Origin: an uncultured Aeriscardovia sp.
GTDB taxonomy: Bacteria > Actinomycetota > Actinomycetes > Actinomycetales > Bifidobacteriaceae
NCBI GenBank assembly: GCA_903789535.1
Contig: CAIFES010000004.1
Span: forward strand, 111,712 to 175,711
Length of the DNA stretch: 64,000 nucleotides
Reading direction: 5' to 3'
The position numbers were made by a program, and so were the translations under genes. Below, in pieces: positions 44,122 to 54,387 of the stretch; within the stretch, counting starts at the first letter, position 1, and each line of letters opens with the position of its first letter. Under the pieces are notes generated by a model, which saw only the letters and a program-made list of their open reading frames with translations, ran no database searches and had not been told where the DNA came from.

Positions 44122-45656
44122 GCACGGCCTGCCTGCGCCTCGTCGTGGCCGGCGACCCACTGCCGGGCAATTTTCGCGAAGATATCCCCGCGCACCACAT
44201 AGTTGGGGAACTGATCCATCGAGGCGGCTGCCGGCGCGAGCAGCACGACGTCACCCGGATCGGCACGGTCCATCAGGCTCTCCACGGCCTGACGCAGGGC
44301 CTCGGTGCCATCGTCGGCGAGAATCTGGACGTATGGCACGTCAGGCGCATCGTCGTCGAATGCCTCGACGAACGGCGAGCGGTTCTTGCCGATGATGGCC
44401 GCCGCCTTGATCTTCTTTCCGTACTGATGCAGCAGCTTGCCGAACGTAGCGCCCTTGGCGAGCCCGCCGCAGATCCACAGCACGGACTTGTCGGGGAAGG
44501 CGGAGAGGGACGCCTGGCTGGCGAGGATGTCGGTGGCCTTCGAATCGTCGATGAACCGGATGGCACGGCTGTCGGCCGTCACGCCCGGCGCCTTGTAAGA
44601 GGCGACGAGCTGCAGGCGATGCGGGTCGGGCACAAAGTTGGCCAGCGCCTTGCGGATCGCCGCGCCGGGCACGCCCATGGCGAGCGCCGCACCGGTGGCC
44701 GCCAGCGCGTCGGAGAGAAGGTGCGGGAAGACGGAGCCGTCACTGCGTTTGAGCGCGTCGGAGAAGACGGCGAGCCGCACGACACGCCCCTGCTCGATGT
44801 CGTCGATCGACTCGGACAGGCCCGACCGGTCGACGATCCAGCCGCCGTCCACACCGATCTGGCCCGGACGCGGAGCCGCGAGCGTGAAGCCGACCCTGCG
44901 GCAGCCGGAGGCCGTATGGGCACGGGTGGCATACCGGGAGACGACGCGGTCATCGGCGTTGAAGAGGATCGCCCGACGGGCGCCTTGGAACACCGTCGAC
45001 TTGTCGCGTGCGTAATTGTCGAAGCCGCCGTGCCAATCGAGATGGTCGGGCGAGACGTTCGTCCACACGGCCACGTCGAGGTGGAGCGAGGAAGTGAAAT
45101 GCAGGGCGAAGCTCGACAGCTCCACCACGAAATCGTCGGCGGACGGATCCTGCACCGCCCGGCTCGCGCTCACGCCGATATTGCCGACGGCGGGTGCCGT
45201 GCGGCCCTGCGCGGCGAGCATGGCGGCGGCCATCTCCGTGGTGGTCGTCTTGCCATCGGTACCGGTCACGCCGATCCATGGTGCGGGACTTGTGGCACCC
45301 GCCCTGTCCGTGCGGGTGCGCCAGGCGAACTCGATCTCACTCCACACGGGCACCCCGGCCGCCTGCGCCTGACGGATGAAGCCGGTCGAGGGCGGGAAAA
45401 CGGGCGAGACGACGAGCAGGTCGATATTCTTCCAGTCGATCGACGAGTCGGAGCGCAGGTCAGCGTCCTTCTTGCCGTCGTCGAGGGTGAGCACGCGCAC
45501 ACCATGCGCGCGCAGCACATCGACCACCCCGCGTCCGGACAGCCCGAGCCCGGCGACAATCACCGTCAGGCCCGTGAAGTCCTGGTCACCGATGAAGATC
45601 CTGCCCTGCCTCGTCTGCGCACCATCCTGGAAGTTCTGCGTGTTGTCGTCCGTCAT
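44118..45656 (-). CDS. murD: UDP-MurNAc-L-alanine:D-glutamate ligase MurD
   Basis: A 512-residue cytoplasmic ligase adding D-Glu to UDP-MurNAc-L-Ala. The N-domain has LTVIVAGLGLSGRGVVDVLR; the ATP loop is IGVTGTDGKTTTTEMAAAML, then VVELSSFALH, NVSPDHLDWHG and FIDDSKATD. The sequence ends in the usual C-domain with ILADDGTEALRQAVESL and VLLAPAAASMDQF. ATG at 45656 was chosen because conserved sequence begins soon after and GGGAAAGGA lies upstream; the longer frame to 45956 runs into mraY. There are 92 bases to the mraY stop, the largest gap in this half of the cluster. Confidence 0.93.
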   Translation of the reverse strand: MTDDNTQNFQDGAQTRQGRIFIGDQDFTGLTVIVAGLGLSGRGVVDVLRAHGVRVLTLDDGKKDADLRSDSSIDWKNIDLLVVSPVFPPSTGFIRQAQAAGVPVWSEIEFAWRTRTDRAGATSPAPWIGVTGTDGKTTTTEMAAAMLAAQGRTAPAVGNIGVSASRAVQDPSADDFVVELSSFALHFTSSLHLDVAVWTNVSPDHLDWHGGFDNYARDKSTVFQGARRAILFNADDRVVSRYATRAHTASGCRRVGFTLAAPRPGQIGVDGGWIVDRSGLSESIDDIEQGRVVRLAVFSDALKRSDGSVFPHLLSDALAATGAALAMGVPGAAIRKALANFVPDPHRLQLVASYKAPGVTADSRAIRFIDDSKATDILASQASLSAFPDKSVLWICGGLAKGATFGKLLHQYGKKIKAAAIIGKNRSPFVEAFDDDAPDVPYVQILADDGTEALRQAVESLMDRADPGDVVLLAPAAASMDQFPNYVVRGDIFAKIARQWVAGHDEAQAGRA

Positions 45657-45748
45657 GATCCTGTCGATCCTTTCCCTACGCCCGTTTCCACAGTCCTGCG
45701 TCTGCCTGGCTTTCGGCGTCGGCGCTGCCTGCACACTCGGCGGTCCGC

Positions 45749-46852
45749 TCAGCCGAGCTGGCCGGAGCGGATGAGCCAGTCGAGGTAGAACAGCACCACG
45801 CCGGCCGCGGCGAACAGCGCCTCGATCATCCAGAACCGCACGACGGTGGTGTTCTCCTGCCAGCCGGACAGCTCGAAGTGGTGGTGCAGCGGCGCCATCT
45901 TGAACACGCGCTTGTGGAAGAAGTGGAACACACCAACCTGGATGACGTCGGAGCACGTCTCGATGACGAACAGACCGCCGATGACGACGGCGAGCAGCTC
46001 GATGTGCATCTGCACGCTCATGGCGGCGAACAGACCGCCCAGGGCGAGGGAACCGGTGTCGCCCATGAAGATCTCCGCCGGGTTGGTGTTGAACCAGAGG
46101 AAGCCAAAGCAGGCAGCCACGACGCAGGCGGCGATGATGGCAAGATCCTGCGGATCAGAGACGGCATACTGCATGCCCTCGGCGTGCGAGCCGGCCTGAT
46201 GGTAGTTCTGCCAGAACGCGATGAGACCGAGCGCGCAGAACGCGGCGATCGAGGTGCCGGAGGCGAGGCCGTCAAGACCGTCGGTGAGGTTGATGGCGTT
46301 CGTCCAGGCGGCGAAGAGGAAATTCATCCAGATGATGAAGAGGATGACACCGAGCACACGGCCGGCGAAGTCGAGACGGATCCACGGATGCTCGATCCAG
46401 GCGATGGACATATTGGCCGTGGGGAACGGCGAGTTGGTGGGCAGCAGCACCGCGAGGACGGCCCAGACACTGGCAATGATGAACTGGCCGATGAGCTTGG
46501 CATGCACGGTCAGACCGAGGTTGCGCTTTTTGCGGACCTTGAGGAAGTCATCCACGAAGCCCAGTCCTCCGAAGGCGACCATCGAGCACAACACGAGGAT
46601 GGCGGAGGTGGAGGGCACCATGCCGTAGCTCACATTGCGATAGATGACGGAGGCGAGCCAGCCGAGCACGGTCGAGGCGATGATGGCGACGCCGCCGAGT
46701 GTGGGGGTGCCGCGCTTGAGCAGATGCGACTTGGGGCCATCCTGACGGATGTACTGGCCGTAGTGCAGTTTGTGTACCACACGGATGGTCAGCGGCGTGA
46801 GGATGAACGAGCACAGCAGTGAGACGGCGACGGCAAGAATGAGCGCCTTCAT
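45749..46852 (-). CDS. mraY: Phospho-MurNAc-pentapeptide transferase MraY
   Basis: A 367-residue polytopic enzyme that makes lipid I on undecaprenyl phosphate. MKALILAVAVSLLCSFILTP is the first helix; DGPKSHLLKRGTPTLGGVAI, FGGLGFVDDFLKVRKKRN (the DDxxK catalytic acids), NLTDGLDGLASG and NPAEIFMGDTGSLALGG are the cytoplasmic motifs, and FKMAPLHHHFELSGW is the HHH loop. Ten helices fit its length. The ATG overlaps the murF stop as ATGA. Confidence 0.96.
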   Translation of the reverse strand: MKALILAVAVSLLCSFILTPLTIRVVHKLHYGQYIRQDGPKSHLLKRGTPTLGGVAIIASTVLGWLASVIYRNVSYGMVPSTSAILVLCSMVAFGGLGFVDDFLKVRKKRNLGLTVHAKLIGQFIIASVWAVLAVLLPTNSPFPTANMSIAWIEHPWIRLDFAGRVLGVILFIIWMNFLFAAWTNAINLTDGLDGLASGTSIAAFCALGLIAFWQNYHQAGSHAEGMQYAVSDPQDLAIIAACVVAACFGFLWFNTNPAEIFMGDTGSLALGGLFAAMSVQMHIELLAVVIGGLFVIETCSDVIQVGVFHFFHKRVFKMAPLHHHFELSGWQENTTVVRFWMIEALFAAAGVVLFYLDWLIRSGQLG

Positions 46853-48390
46853 CGGTCTTGCTCCTCCTGGGAATCGGTCGGATGGGAATCAGCGTTGTCA
46901 GACGGACCGGCCGGGTCGTCGGGGGCATCGGCCGGCTCAAGCAGGCTGTCGGCCAGCGGCTCGAGGCCTGAAGCGAGGGAGCCTTTGAGCAGGGCGACCG
47001 TGGAACCATGCGCCCTGACGCTGCCGAGCAGTGCGGCACGGGCCTCGTCGATGTCGTCGACCACACGTGCCGGTGCCCCGGAGGCCTGGGCGGTAAAGCC
47101 AGAGACATAATCGCTCGCCCAGCCGTCACCGTCCGGGTTGCCGGGGATGCGCACGGCGATGAGCTCGTCGGCATTCTGGGCGGCAAGACGGCCCACTCGC
47201 CGGTGGATGTCATCCGCCTGCTGACCGAGCTCAAGCATCGGCCCGAGGACGGCGACACGCCAGGCGCCCTTCTTTCCGAGGGCCGAGAGGGCGGCGAGGC
47301 CGGCGCCCATCGAGTCGAGGTTGGCGTTATAGGTGTCGTCGATGACAAGCAGACCATCTGCTAGCGGCGAGGCGGCCACGTGCATACGGTGCGGGGAGAG
47401 GCGGACCTGCGAGCCGAGGACGGCGACGATGTCCTGATCCTCCAGACCGACCGCATGGGCCACACTGGCAGCGGCGAGGGCGTTGATCACATGATGGCGA
47501 CCGGCCACATGCAGGTGCACCCGGCCCACATCGTGCCCCTCGATGACGAGCGTGAAGATGGCACGATCATATTCGTCGGTGGTGATGTCGCGCGCGGTGA
47601 CGGTCAGGTGCCGGTCCGCACGCTCTTTCAGGCCGAACCAGAGAATGGTATCGGCCTTCGTCCTGTCGTCCATCGCCGCCACACGCGGGTCGTCGGAATT
47701 GAGCAAGGCGATGCCCTCGCGGCCGAGCGCCTCGACGAGCTCGGATTTGGCGAGGAAGATGTTCTCCTGCGAGCCGAACTCGCCGATATGGGCAGTGCCC
47801 ACGCGCAGCTCGACGGCCACGTCCGGAGGCGCGACACGGGTCAGACGTTCGATATCACCAATTTTGTTGGCGCCCATCTCCGCCACAAAATAGCGGGTCT
47901 TCTCCCCCACCTCCAAGGCGGTCAACGGCAGACCGATGTCGTTGTTGCGCGATCCTTCCGGGGCGACGGTGGGTGCCACATGGGACAGCAGTGCGCGGGT
48001 GAGATCTTTGGTGGTGGTCTTTCCCACCGAACCGGTGATGCCGATGAGGGTGAACGGGCGTGACAGCGCGCGCCGTCGGTCGAGGTTGTGACGTGCGAGC
48101 CTCTGCAGAGCGGCGACGGTATCCGGCACGAGGATCTGCAGCAACGGGGCGTCCTTGACCTCGTGGTCGACCAGTGCGGCGACGTAACCGTTCGCCGAGG
48201 CTTTGCCGAGGAAGTCATGGCCGTCGACGCGCTCGCCGCGGATGGCGACGAACAGTCCGTCGTGTGCGCTGATGCGCGAGTCGGAATGCACCTCGCGCAG
48301 GATGAGCGCGTCCACGTCGACCGGTTCGCGCCCTGTGACGAGCGTGCCGTCCACCGCCCGGTTGACCTCGTCGATGTTCATCTCGATCAT
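46849..48390 (-). CDS. murF: UDP-MurNAc-tripeptide:D-Ala-D-Ala ligase MurF
   Basis: A 513-residue Mur ligase that completes the pentapeptide precursor. SDSRISAHDGLFVAIRGERV begins the UDP-binding domain; FTLIGITGSVGKTTTKDLTR is the ATP loop, VAEMGANKIGDIERLTRVAP and VIDDTYNANLDSMGAGLAAL are MurF signatures, and GPMLELGQQADDIHR then ALLKGSLASGLEPL close the C-domain. A 35-residue acidic, Pro/Ser/Asp-rich tail follows. AAGGAACAGGC precedes ATG at 48390. The upstream murE-like gene ends 57 bases earlier. Confidence 0.95.
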   Translation of the reverse strand: MIEMNIDEVNRAVDGTLVTGREPVDVDALILREVHSDSRISAHDGLFVAIRGERVDGHDFLGKASANGYVAALVDHEVKDAPLLQILVPDTVAALQRLARHNLDRRRALSRPFTLIGITGSVGKTTTKDLTRALLSHVAPTVAPEGSRNNDIGLPLTALEVGEKTRYFVAEMGANKIGDIERLTRVAPPDVAVELRVGTAHIGEFGSQENIFLAKSELVEALGREGIALLNSDDPRVAAMDDRTKADTILWFGLKERADRHLTVTARDITTDEYDRAIFTLVIEGHDVGRVHLHVAGRHHVINALAAASVAHAVGLEDQDIVAVLGSQVRLSPHRMHVAASPLADGLLVIDDTYNANLDSMGAGLAALSALGKKGAWRVAVLGPMLELGQQADDIHRRVGRLAAQNADELIAVRIPGNPDGDGWASDYVSGFTAQASGAPARVVDDIDEARAALLGSVRAHGSTVALLKGSLASGLEPLADSLLEPADAPDDPAGPSDNADSHPTDSQEEQDR

Positions 48391-48447
48391 GCCTGTTCCT
48401 TCTTTCCGCCCATCGTCCTTGTTTGTGTCATCGTCATCGTGTTTTCG

Positions 48448-49569
48448 TCATTCTTGTTGTCCGGATTGCCCGTCCTGCTGCTGGGCGGCGGATTGCTCCT
48501 CAGCCGCGTCCGGCTCCGTGTCCGGCTCGAACTCGCGGGCCACGCGCTCGGCACGGGCGATCGCGCCGACGGAGATACCCGCGTCGACAGCCAGACGCAC
48601 GGCAGCGGCAGTGCTGGCATCGGTCAGATCCAGGACGCCCTCCAGCTCGGCAAAGCGCGGATCGTCAGCGGCGACGGGGCTTGTCGATATGCACGCGGCG
48701 GCAGGAAGGACGGCACCGAACACCGGCCCATGCGCCTGCAGATCGCCCGCTCCGGTGGCCGCTGTACGCGCGTCGATCACCGCCGTATCATCGATCGCCG
48801 CCCCGGAAGCCGTGTCCTTCTTCTGCCCGTCGCCTGCTGTGGCCTGGGCATCATCGGTCGAATCAACGGAAGTACGGTGTATTGGCGCATCAGAATGATC
48901 GGGTCCGGAGCCGGACCGCCCCGTCTGATCCTGATCCTGGGGGTCATAAAGCACATCGATCTGCGTGCCGGAAAGCGCCTGCGGCTGCAGGCAGCGCCTG
49001 CTGGCGGCGATGACGAGCGCGGTCACGCCGTCCTCCGTCATCACGGCTTCGAGGAACTGGAGGCGGGCCGCATCGAGCACACCGTGCGTGTCAAGCTGAC
49101 GGCCGAGGCTGTAAGCCCCCTGCGCACCGACAAAACCGATCGGGTTGCCGAGATGATGCAGGATCCGGCCGAGCCTGTCAGCGATCACATCACAATCCGG
49201 CCCGAGAACGGTGAACACGGCGATCGCCTTGGACGGGTCGCCGTTGAGATAGGCGGCGGCTGGGCCGATCACGGTCTGCGGGTCACGGGCGGTCAGCAGC
49301 GGCACCCCGATCTGCGCGAGATCCTTGCTCTGACGGCCGGAGGGGACGAGCACCGCGTACGCGCCGTTGAGGACGGCGGCTCGACACGCCTGCCGCGTGC
49401 GTTCTTTCGAGCCTGGCACGAACAGCGCACCCGGTCGGGCATCACCCGCCTGGCGGACGATGGAGGTCAGTGTGACCTCGGCGGCATCGGCATCGGCACG
49501 CACACCAAAACGCTCCACGAGCGTGGCGACGGTCATGCGCCTCGGACGCACCTCACCCTCCTGTGCCAT
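48448..49569 (-). CDS. MurE-like protein without the ATP-binding loop (probable pseudoenzyme)
   Basis: A 373-residue protein in the dcw position normally held by murE. Residues about 12-110 look like the MurE N-domain (VATLVERFGV, SIVRQAGDARPGALFVPGSK, AVLNGAYAVLV). The segment aligned with the P-loop (usually VTGTNGKTTTxxLL) reads FTVLGPDCDVIADRL at about 119-133, followed by HLGNPIGFVGAQG in place of LGxxxGxxGTxG. LDAARLQFLEAVMTEDGVTA then LVIAASRRCL parallels the segment ending EVSSH in MurE. After about residue 210 the rest of the central domain and the C-domain are missing, replaced by a Gln/Asp/Thr-rich tail. With no ATP loop or ligase C-domain it should not be active. GAGGAGG precedes ATG at 49569. 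Confidence 0.72.
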   Translation of the reverse strand: MAQEGEVRPRRMTVATLVERFGVRADADAAEVTLTSIVRQAGDARPGALFVPGSKERTRQACRAAVLNGAYAVLVPSGRQSKDLAQIGVPLLTARDPQTVIGPAAAYLNGDPSKAIAVFTVLGPDCDVIADRLGRILHHLGNPIGFVGAQGAYSLGRQLDTHGVLDAARLQFLEAVMTEDGVTALVIAASRRCLQPQALSGTQIDVLYDPQDQDQTGRSGSGPDHSDAPIHRTSVDSTDDAQATAGDGQKKDTASGAAIDDTAVIDARTAATGAGDLQAHGPVFGAVLPAAACISTSPVAADDPRFAELEGVLDLTDASTAAAVRLAVDAGISVGAIARAERVAREFEPDTEPDAAEEQSAAQQQDGQSGQQE

Positions 49570-49694
49570 CTGGGCCTCCTCTCCGTCTTCCCGACCTCCC
49601 AGCCTAGAACGTTGCTCCAACGAATGGGCACGAGGGCGGACACGGCGGCCGTCCCCCACGCCGCCGGCCCGACGTCCTCATGCAGCAGATCTGC

Positions 49695-51641
49695 TCACCA
49701 TGTCATCGGATAGGCATCCGTACGGGCAGGGCTTGCCGGCGTCTGGTCACGGCTGAGAAGGAAGTTGGCGATGTCGGCATTGGTGACGCCCGGGTTGTAG
49801 GCCTGGGGATTCATGAAGCCGACGAAGATGGAGTACTTCGGGTTCTCGGCCGGGGCGAGCATGACGAAATCGGAGTAAATGTTCGTCAGGTTGCCGTTCT
49901 TGTCCGCGACCTGCGCGGTGCCCGACTTGCCGGCCAGACGGTAATGCGGCACGTAGCGGTCGTAGCGCTCGTACTGCACCACGTCCTCCATCATGTTGAT
50001 CATCTCGGAGGCCGTCCTGCTGCTGATCACGCGCTGCTTCTTGCCGTCCGGCGTCTGGGTCGTGCGTCCCTGAGAGTCGGTGACGCTGTCGATGATCTTC
50101 TGCTGCAGTCTCACGCCCCCGTTGCCGATGATGGCGGCAAGATTGGCGATCTGCAGGGCGTTGGCGGCGTAGCCCTGGCCGAAGCGCACGGTCTGCGAGG
50201 TGCGGCCGTCCCACGTGGACGGCTTGCTCAGCAGGCCGGCGGACTCGCCCGCCAGGCCCATCCCCGAGGGCTGGCCGATGCCGTAGGAGCACAGATAGTT
50301 GTACAGCGTGGTGTTATCGATGCCGGTCGACGACTCGATGGTGCCCACGTTCGAGGAATGGGCGATGATGCCGGCGAGCGTGAGACGGTCGTTGCCGTGC
50401 GAGAGCGCATCGTGGTACGTCTGGCCGTCCTTGGTGATGGAGTACGGCACCACGAACTGGTCGGTCGGCTTGTGCTGGCCCTTCTCCAGCTCGGCGGAGA
50501 CGGTGACGAGCTTGCCGATGGAGCCCGGCTCGATGGCCGACGAAACGGCGCGCGAGCCTTTGAGCGCGGCATCACTGCTACCGGCCTTGACGTTGCCGGT
50601 GTCGGCGATGGCGAGGATCCGTCCGGTCTTGACCTCCTGGATGACCGCGACGCCCCAGTCGGCCGGGTTCTTGAGCAGCGTGTTCTCCAGCGAGCGCTGG
50701 GCGTACCACTGCACGTCGGAGTCGATGGTGAGCTTGACGGTCGAACCGTTGACGGGTTGCTTGGAGACGGTGCGCGTACCGGGGATCTCCTCGCCGCCGG
50801 CACCCTTCTGATACGTCTCCACGCCCGAGGTTCCGGACAACGCCTTGTTCTCCGTCAGCTCAAGACCGGCGATTCCGGTGCCATCACTGTTGACCGCGCC
50901 GAGGACGGTGCCGAGCACCGAGCCGGCCGGGTATGAGCGGGTGGTGGTCAGATCCGCGCCGACCACCGACGAGACGTGCAGGTCGTCGATCTCACGCTTG
51001 ATGGTGGGTGACACGTCCTTCTTGAGCACGCTGTAGCGCAGCTTGCCGGTCAGCATCTTCGTCAGCTGCGCGACGGGCAGTGACAGGACGGGCGAGAGAA
51101 TTTTCGCGACCGCCGCCGGACCTTTGCCGGACACGTTCTTACCATCGATCTGGTTGCAGTAATCCTTTGTGGCGACGGTGCAGTCGACCGGCTCGAATTT
51201 GGCCGCGGCCTTCTGATCGGCGTAGATGGTGTAACGCTGGACCGATTTAGCCAGAATGGTGCCGTTGGCGTCCACGATGGATCCTCGTGTGGCGGGCAGG
51301 CTGTGCTTGACGGTGCGCTCGTCGGTGGCCTCGGAGGCGAAGGCATTGGCCGTCAGCAGCTGGCGGTTCGCCAGGGCACCGCAGCTGACGACGAGGGCGA
51401 CGACGAGCACGAAGGCGACAACGCACACGCGGTGCTCGAACACCGCCTGCTCTCCGCCCTTGTGCGCCCAGAGCGACAGCGCCCCACGACGACGGCCGGG
51501 GCGCGCCGATCCGCTCGTTCGGCCCTCACGGCCGGGACGCGTGGAGCGGCCCATGCGCGCGCGCTGGTCGCGATCCTGCCTGCGCGGGCGGCCGGAACGG
51601 GACGGGCGGTCGGAACGGGACGAACGGGGTGTGTACGTCAT
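49695..51641 (-). CDS. ftsI: Septal transpeptidase FtsI (class B PBP)
   Basis: A 648-residue penicillin-binding protein that cross-links septal peptidoglycan. An Arg-rich cytoplasmic tail of about 70 residues precedes the helix VCVVAFVLVVALVVSCGALA. The dimerisation domain starts PATRGSIVDANGTILAKSV. The active-site set is complete: SxxK as S-I-G-K in IEPGSIGKLVTV, SxN in IAHSSNVGTIE and KSGTAQ near the C-terminus. The ATG overlaps the ftsL stop as ATGA. The murE-like gene follows after 125 bases. Confidence 0.95.
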   Translation of the reverse strand: MTYTPRSSRSDRPSRSGRPRRQDRDQRARMGRSTRPGREGRTSGSARPGRRRGALSLWAHKGGEQAVFEHRVCVVAFVLVVALVVSCGALANRQLLTANAFASEATDERTVKHSLPATRGSIVDANGTILAKSVQRYTIYADQKAAAKFEPVDCTVATKDYCNQIDGKNVSGKGPAAVAKILSPVLSLPVAQLTKMLTGKLRYSVLKKDVSPTIKREIDDLHVSSVVGADLTTTRSYPAGSVLGTVLGAVNSDGTGIAGLELTENKALSGTSGVETYQKGAGGEEIPGTRTVSKQPVNGSTVKLTIDSDVQWYAQRSLENTLLKNPADWGVAVIQEVKTGRILAIADTGNVKAGSSDAALKGSRAVSSAIEPGSIGKLVTVSAELEKGQHKPTDQFVVPYSITKDGQTYHDALSHGNDRLTLAGIIAHSSNVGTIESSTGIDNTTLYNYLCSYGIGQPSGMGLAGESAGLLSKPSTWDGRTSQTVRFGQGYAANALQIANLAAIIGNGGVRLQQKIIDSVTDSQGRTTQTPDGKKQRVISSRTASEMINMMEDVVQYERYDRYVPHYRLAGKSGTAQVADKNGNLTNIYSDFVMLAPAENPKYSIFVGFMNPQAYNPGVTNADIANFLLSRDQTPASPARTDAYPMTW

Positions 51642-52128
51642 TTCGCATCCTTTGCATCAGGGGCTGGTTGCGTCAGATCAACCTGCACAGAAGAGTCGGA
51701 GACGGTCAGACCGAGCTTGCTGGCGCGCTCGGGAAGTTCGGCATTGAGGGCGTCGAGACGGGTCTGCCGGTTTTCGACGTCCTGGCGCAGCATGGCGATG
51801 GAGGTGTTGAGCCGGGAGACGGTGAAGGAGTCCTGCACCATCTGGGTGCGCATCCACAGGCAGCCGAGCATGCACGCCACGAGGAAGCAGAGGGCGAGCA
51901 CCACACGGCCGAAACGGCGCCACAGGCTGGTGAGCGTGACGGCGGAGGCGCGACGGCGGCGATGGCGCTCCAGCGGCGTGGACGGCGTGGTGCGCGAGGA
52001 GGTCCGCGCGGAGGTCTTCGTCGGGCGCGCGGAGGACCGCGTCGAACGGGCGAGACGGTCGGCAGATGTGGCGCGACGGACTGAACGGGTGCCTGCCCCT
52101 TCGGCCGTGGAGCGGACGGAACGTGCCA

Positions 52129-52129
<1 letters not shown>
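51638..52129 (-). CDS. ftsL: Cell division protein FtsL-like
   Basis: A 163-residue bitopic protein between rsmH and ftsI. The first 70 residues are Arg/Ser/Thr-rich, the helix is VVLALCFLVACMLGCLWMRT, and a short leucine-zipper-like coiled coil follows (QDSFTVSRLNTSIAMLRQDV, ENRQTRLDALNAELPERASK). Sequence identity in this family is low; the assignment rests on topology, size and position. ATG at 52129 shares a base with the rsmH stop (TGATG), and AAGGAGG lies in the last rsmH codons. Confidence 0.88.
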
Positions 52130-53300
<1,171 letters not shown>

Positions 53301-53301
<1 letters not shown>

Positions 53302-53870
53302 CACAGATCTACCTCCGGCAGGACGTCGTCGGCGATCTGCGAGTAATCGTCCTCACGATCGGCCAGATAGGCGTCCCATGTGGCCTTGTCCCAGATCTCG
53401 GCGCGGGTGCCCACGCCGATGACGGCGATCTCGCGGTCGAGGTGCGCGTAAGAGCGCAGCATGGGCGGGATCATCACGCGGCCTTTGGAATCGGCCTGCT
53501 CGTCGACGGCACCGGAAAGGAAGACACGCAGATAGTCGCGGGTGGCCTTGTTGCCCACCGACACGCGCTGGATGCGCATGGCCATGCGGCGGAACTCGCC
53601 GGCAGGCAGTAGATAGACGCACCGCTCCTGACCGCGGGCGAGGACGAACCGGCCGGCCAGCTGTGAACGGAATTTAGCCGGCAGCGCCAGACGTCCTTTC
53701 GCGTCCATGCGCGGCGTGTACGTGCCCAGCAGCAGTGGGGGCAGGGCCTCCTGCGTGGCGGCAGGATTGCCGGTCCCCTGGTCAGCAGTCGAAGGGATAT
53801 CCATGCCGGCGTTGGTCATGGCAGTGTCGCGCGCGGGATCGGTTCCGGCGGAGGCTGACCGTGCTGCCAT
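53301..53870 (-). CDS. mraZ: Transcriptional regulator MraZ
   Basis: A 189-residue double AbrB-fold DNA-binding protein, first gene of the dcw cluster and, in other bacteria, its repressor. The two half-domains start at LLLGTYTPRMDAKGRLALPA and QADSKGRVMIPPMLRSYAHL. Usual MraZ proteins are near 145 residues and start at this LLLGTY; here about 45 extra Ala/Thr/Pro-rich residues come first. The long start at 53870 is supported by GGGGAGGCGTC immediately before ATG. ATGs at 53819 and 53804 are alternatives. The upstream region carries a direct-repeat array that fits MraZ boxes. Confidence 0.93.
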
Positions 53871-53959
53871 GACGCCTCCCCGCTGTTTCCCTGCGACCCG
53901 TTCGGACGGAATGCTGTCCGAGTGTTTTCCTGCGCAAAATCACTGTTTCACGAACCGCG

Positions 53960-54006
53960 TTCCACTTTACCCCACTTTCCCCCATTTTGTACCCCATAGC
54001 ACCCCA
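53960..54006 (-). promoter_or_regulatory. MraZ-box array (TGGGG direct repeats)
   Basis: On the minus strand TGGGG occurs at 54006, 53996, 53984 and 53974, with a degenerate TGGAA at 53964. Steps are 10, 12, 10 and 10 bases, and AAAG or AAAA often precedes each unit. MraZ is known to bind tandem TGGG(N) or AAAGTG repeats with ten-base phasing ahead of its own gene. The array lies 90-136 bases upstream of the mraZ ATG. Confidence 0.75.
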
Positions 54007-54387
54007 AAATCCGCTCTTTTTGCCACATCCGAGGTCGTTGTCGCATCAGGAACAAACGCCGAAATGAAACGAGACGGCAGCCTTACCGCGTCCTCCCACG
54101 CGACAGGGCCGGAACAGCACATGCGTTGGACGTGGGTGGGACGGCTGCTTGACCGGACAGGGTGACACATGGTCAGGTGGGACGTCACATGACCGGGTGG
54201 GATGCCGCGTGACAGGCAGGACGTCACCTGGCAGGCACGACGCTGTCGGATGAAATGCACCTGTGCTCGGAGTAAAATGAAGTGCCTTTGAAATCAGGGT
54301 GTGAAATCAGTGTGGCCATCCTGCTCGGCGCATGGGCGATCTCCATGAACGACCGGTCTGGCGTGGCCACGACGCACAGGGGGAAGA
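54007..54387. other. Remaining mraZ-helD intergenic region
   Basis: The divergent gap between mraZ and helD totals 517 bases. Besides the MraZ boxes and the 20-base repeat block, it contains a TAAAAT word (54271-54276) and a doubled GAAATCAG motif near 54290-54312 that may belong to the helD promoter. I see no gene. Confidence 0.5.
54150..54249. repeat. Degenerate 20-base tandem repeats upstream of helD
   Basis: Five units start at 54150, 54170, 54190, 54210 and 54229, for example TGGTCAGGTGGGACGTCACA and TGACCGGGTGGGATGCCGCG. Each begins TG(A/G) and most carry a (G/C)AGG or GGTGGGA core followed by CGTCAC-like sequence. A partial earlier unit may lie at about 54130. Confidence 0.65.

Noticed and set aside
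48448..49569. Annotating the dcw murE-slot gene as an active MurE
   Set aside because: The ATP-binding loop and the ligase C-domain are absent; the complete murE is at 11700-13346.
54150..54249. Possible CRISPR array
   Set aside because: The units are 20 bases, degenerate and directly abutting, with no spacers and no cas genes nearby.
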